Positions 63,023 to 64,000 of a stretch of DNA of 64,000 bases are shown piece by piece; within the stretch, counting starts at the first letter, position 1, and every line of letters starts with the position of its first letter. The notes below the pieces were generated by a model. The model was not told where the DNA came from, made no database searches, and saw only the letters and a list, made by a program, of their open reading frames with translations. The DNA comes from Pontibacter ummariensis. GTDB lineage: Bacteria; Bacteroidota; Bacteroidia; Cytophagales; Hymenobacteraceae. Position numbers and translations under genes: made by a program. The stretch is from assembly GCF_900188175.1 (NCBI RefSeq), contig NZ_FZOQ01000001.1, forward strand, positions 248,001-312,000, written 5' to 3'.

Positions 63023-64000
63023 TTAGTGCTCCCAGGAGTTTAAACCTCCGGCCAGGTTATAAAACTGCACTTCCGGGTAGCGCTCCTGCAATATCGCTAT
63101 GGCTTTCTGGCTTCGCACTCCCGACTGACAGTGTACGACCACTTTAGGCTGTAGTTGCAGTGTCGCTAGCTTGTCGCTAAGCTTAGAAAGCGGTACCAGT
63201 TCTCCGCCAATATTAAAGTTCTCATACTCCTGCAACTCGCGCACGTCCAGCACCTGTACCTGCTTGTCCTGTGCAAGCCACGCCTTTAGCTCATCTGCCG
63301 ATATTGTCTGCACCACGGCACAGGTCGCCCCATAACTTGACTGAAGAGCGGTTACTTTATCAGCTTGCGCTGTTCTGGGGAACTTGAAGGATGAGAAGCT
63401 AAGCGACAGGGCATCAAACAGCAGCAGTTTGCCAGAGGCCACCTCTCCTATTTCACAGACGATCTTGATTACCTCGTTAGCCTGCAAGGTGCCGACAACG
63501 CCCGGAAGCACGCCCAGCACGCCCGCCTCTGCACAATTCGGTATTTCACCAGCACCCGGAGGTTCTGGGAACAGGCAGCGATAGCTTGGGCCGTTCTTAT
63601 GGTTGAATACAGATAACTGCCCCTCAAAGCGGGAGATGGCCCCAAACACCAGCGGCTTTTGCAATATGGTGCAGGCATCGCTCACGAGGTAGCGCGTTGG
63701 GAAGTTGTCCGAACCATCTACGAGCACATCATACAGCTTTACCATGTCCAGCGCATTCTCCGTCGTTATCCCTTCTGGGTGCGCTTTAAAATGTATGTGC
63801 GGGTTCTGTTGCGTTAGCTTCTGGATGGCGACCCTTACCTTGGGCTTGCCTACATCTTCCGATGTATATAATATCTGCCGGTGCAGGTTACTCTCGCTCA
63901 CCACGTCCATGTCGGCGATGCCAATGGTACCTACACCCGCTGCCGTCAGGTACTGCAGGATCGGACATCCCAGCCCGCCGGCCCCAATTACCAGCACCTT
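63023..64000 (-). CDS. ThiF/MoeB-type adenylyltransferase with C-terminal rhodanese domain (5' end outside window)
   Basis: The frame is open to the right edge (K-V-LVIGAGGLG), and E1-like relatives have about 30 residues before this, so the N-terminus is cut off. The adenylation domain shows VIGAGGLGCPIL, DMDVVSESNLHRQ and DGSDNFPTRYLVSDAC; a catalytic-type Cys lies in PNCAEAGVLG. The C-terminal rhodanese domain (about 235-324) has VLDVRELQEYENFNIGG and the sulfur-carrying Cys in VVHCQSGVRS. It activates a sulfur-carrier protein (ThiS or MoaD type) and transfers sulfur in thiamine or molybdopterin synthesis. Which pathway is not clear from context. Confidence 0.9.
   Translation of the reverse strand, partial: KVLVIGAGGLGCPILQYLTAAGVGTIGIADMDVVSESNLHRQILYTSEDVGKPKVRVAIQKLTQQNPHIHFKAHPEGITTENALDMVKLYDVLVDGSDNFPTRYLVSDACTILQKPLVFGAISRFEGQLSVFNHKNGPSYRCLFPEPPGAGEIPNCAEAGVLGVLPGVVGTLQANEVIKIVCEIGEVASGKLLLFDALSLSFSSFKFPRTAQADKVTALQSSYGATCAVVQTISADELKAWLAQDKQVQVLDVRELQEYENFNIGGELVPLSKLSDKLATLQLQPKVVVHCQSGVRSQKAIAILQERYPEVQFYNLAGGLNSWEH

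Noticed and set aside
1-64000. CRISPR array, prophage, SusC/SusD pair or restriction system
   Set aside because: No regularly spaced repeats and no proteins of these families were seen in any frame.

Overview
The window looks like chromosomal DNA from a Bacteroidota bacterium of the Cytophagales, most likely the Hymenobacteraceae (Pontibacter-like). The evidence is the moderate GC content, rare Shine-Dalgarno sites, promoters of the TTTG-N19/20-TAnnTTT type, exported proteins whose mature part begins with Gln after Ala, many lipoproteins, and the gene families present (Sde182/DUF1593, YdjC/ChbG, ThuA fusions, an NrtR-type Nudix regulator, DUF5009/NagX, a long DnaE). The genus is an inference. 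There is no prophage, plasmid, CRISPR or rRNA signal. The only RNA gene seen is tRNA-Arg(ACG).

Region 1 (1-21 kb) is a carbohydrate and small-molecule oxidation and hydrolysis neighbourhood. It holds an AGE-family epimerase (cut by the left edge), a PQQ dehydrogenase with a cytochrome c domain, a large ThuA/PQQ-dehydrogenase/PKD/cytochrome c/CBM fusion lipoprotein, a broken Sde182-type nucleoside-hydrolase-like gene, a GH3 glycosidase divergent from a Nudix-type sugar regulator, two creatininase-family amidohydrolases (one cytosolic, one exported), a NagX-like acyltransferase, a nitrilase, a YdjC deacetylase, a TauE exporter facing an Rrf2 regulator, and a TIM-barrel sugar isomerase.

Region 2 (21-31.6 kb) contains a divergent class A penicillin-binding protein, about 1.1 kb without a convincing gene, a 1,497-residue PAS/GAF histidine kinase, and a two-gene unit. 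That unit pairs an unknown beta-rich protein with a SpoIIAA-like small protein, joined by a 38-bp perfect inverted repeat. An IS3 transposase relic and tRNA-Arg follow.

Region 3 (31.7-37.6 kb) is mostly housekeeping: a TVP38 membrane protein, a cystathionine gamma-synthase/lyase, an OmpA lipoprotein, a Nudix hydrolase and an exported isoaspartyl peptidase.

Region 4 (37.7-45 kb) is a second sugar-oxidation locus. A paralogue of the ThuA/PQQ/cytochrome fusion is transcribed divergently from a gluconate-2-dehydrogenase-subunit-3 protein, a GMC oxidoreductase and an exported TIM-barrel isomerase. Together these suggest periplasmic 3-keto-sugar or related oxidative glycoside metabolism (inference).

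Region 5 (45-64 kb) has small stress or hypothetical proteins, thioredoxin, DnaE, an MFS transporter, a LysM lytic transglycosylase, an O-methyltransferase, an M16 protease, lipoproteins, a family 9 glycosyltransferase, and a ThiF/MoeB-rhodanese protein cut by the right edge.
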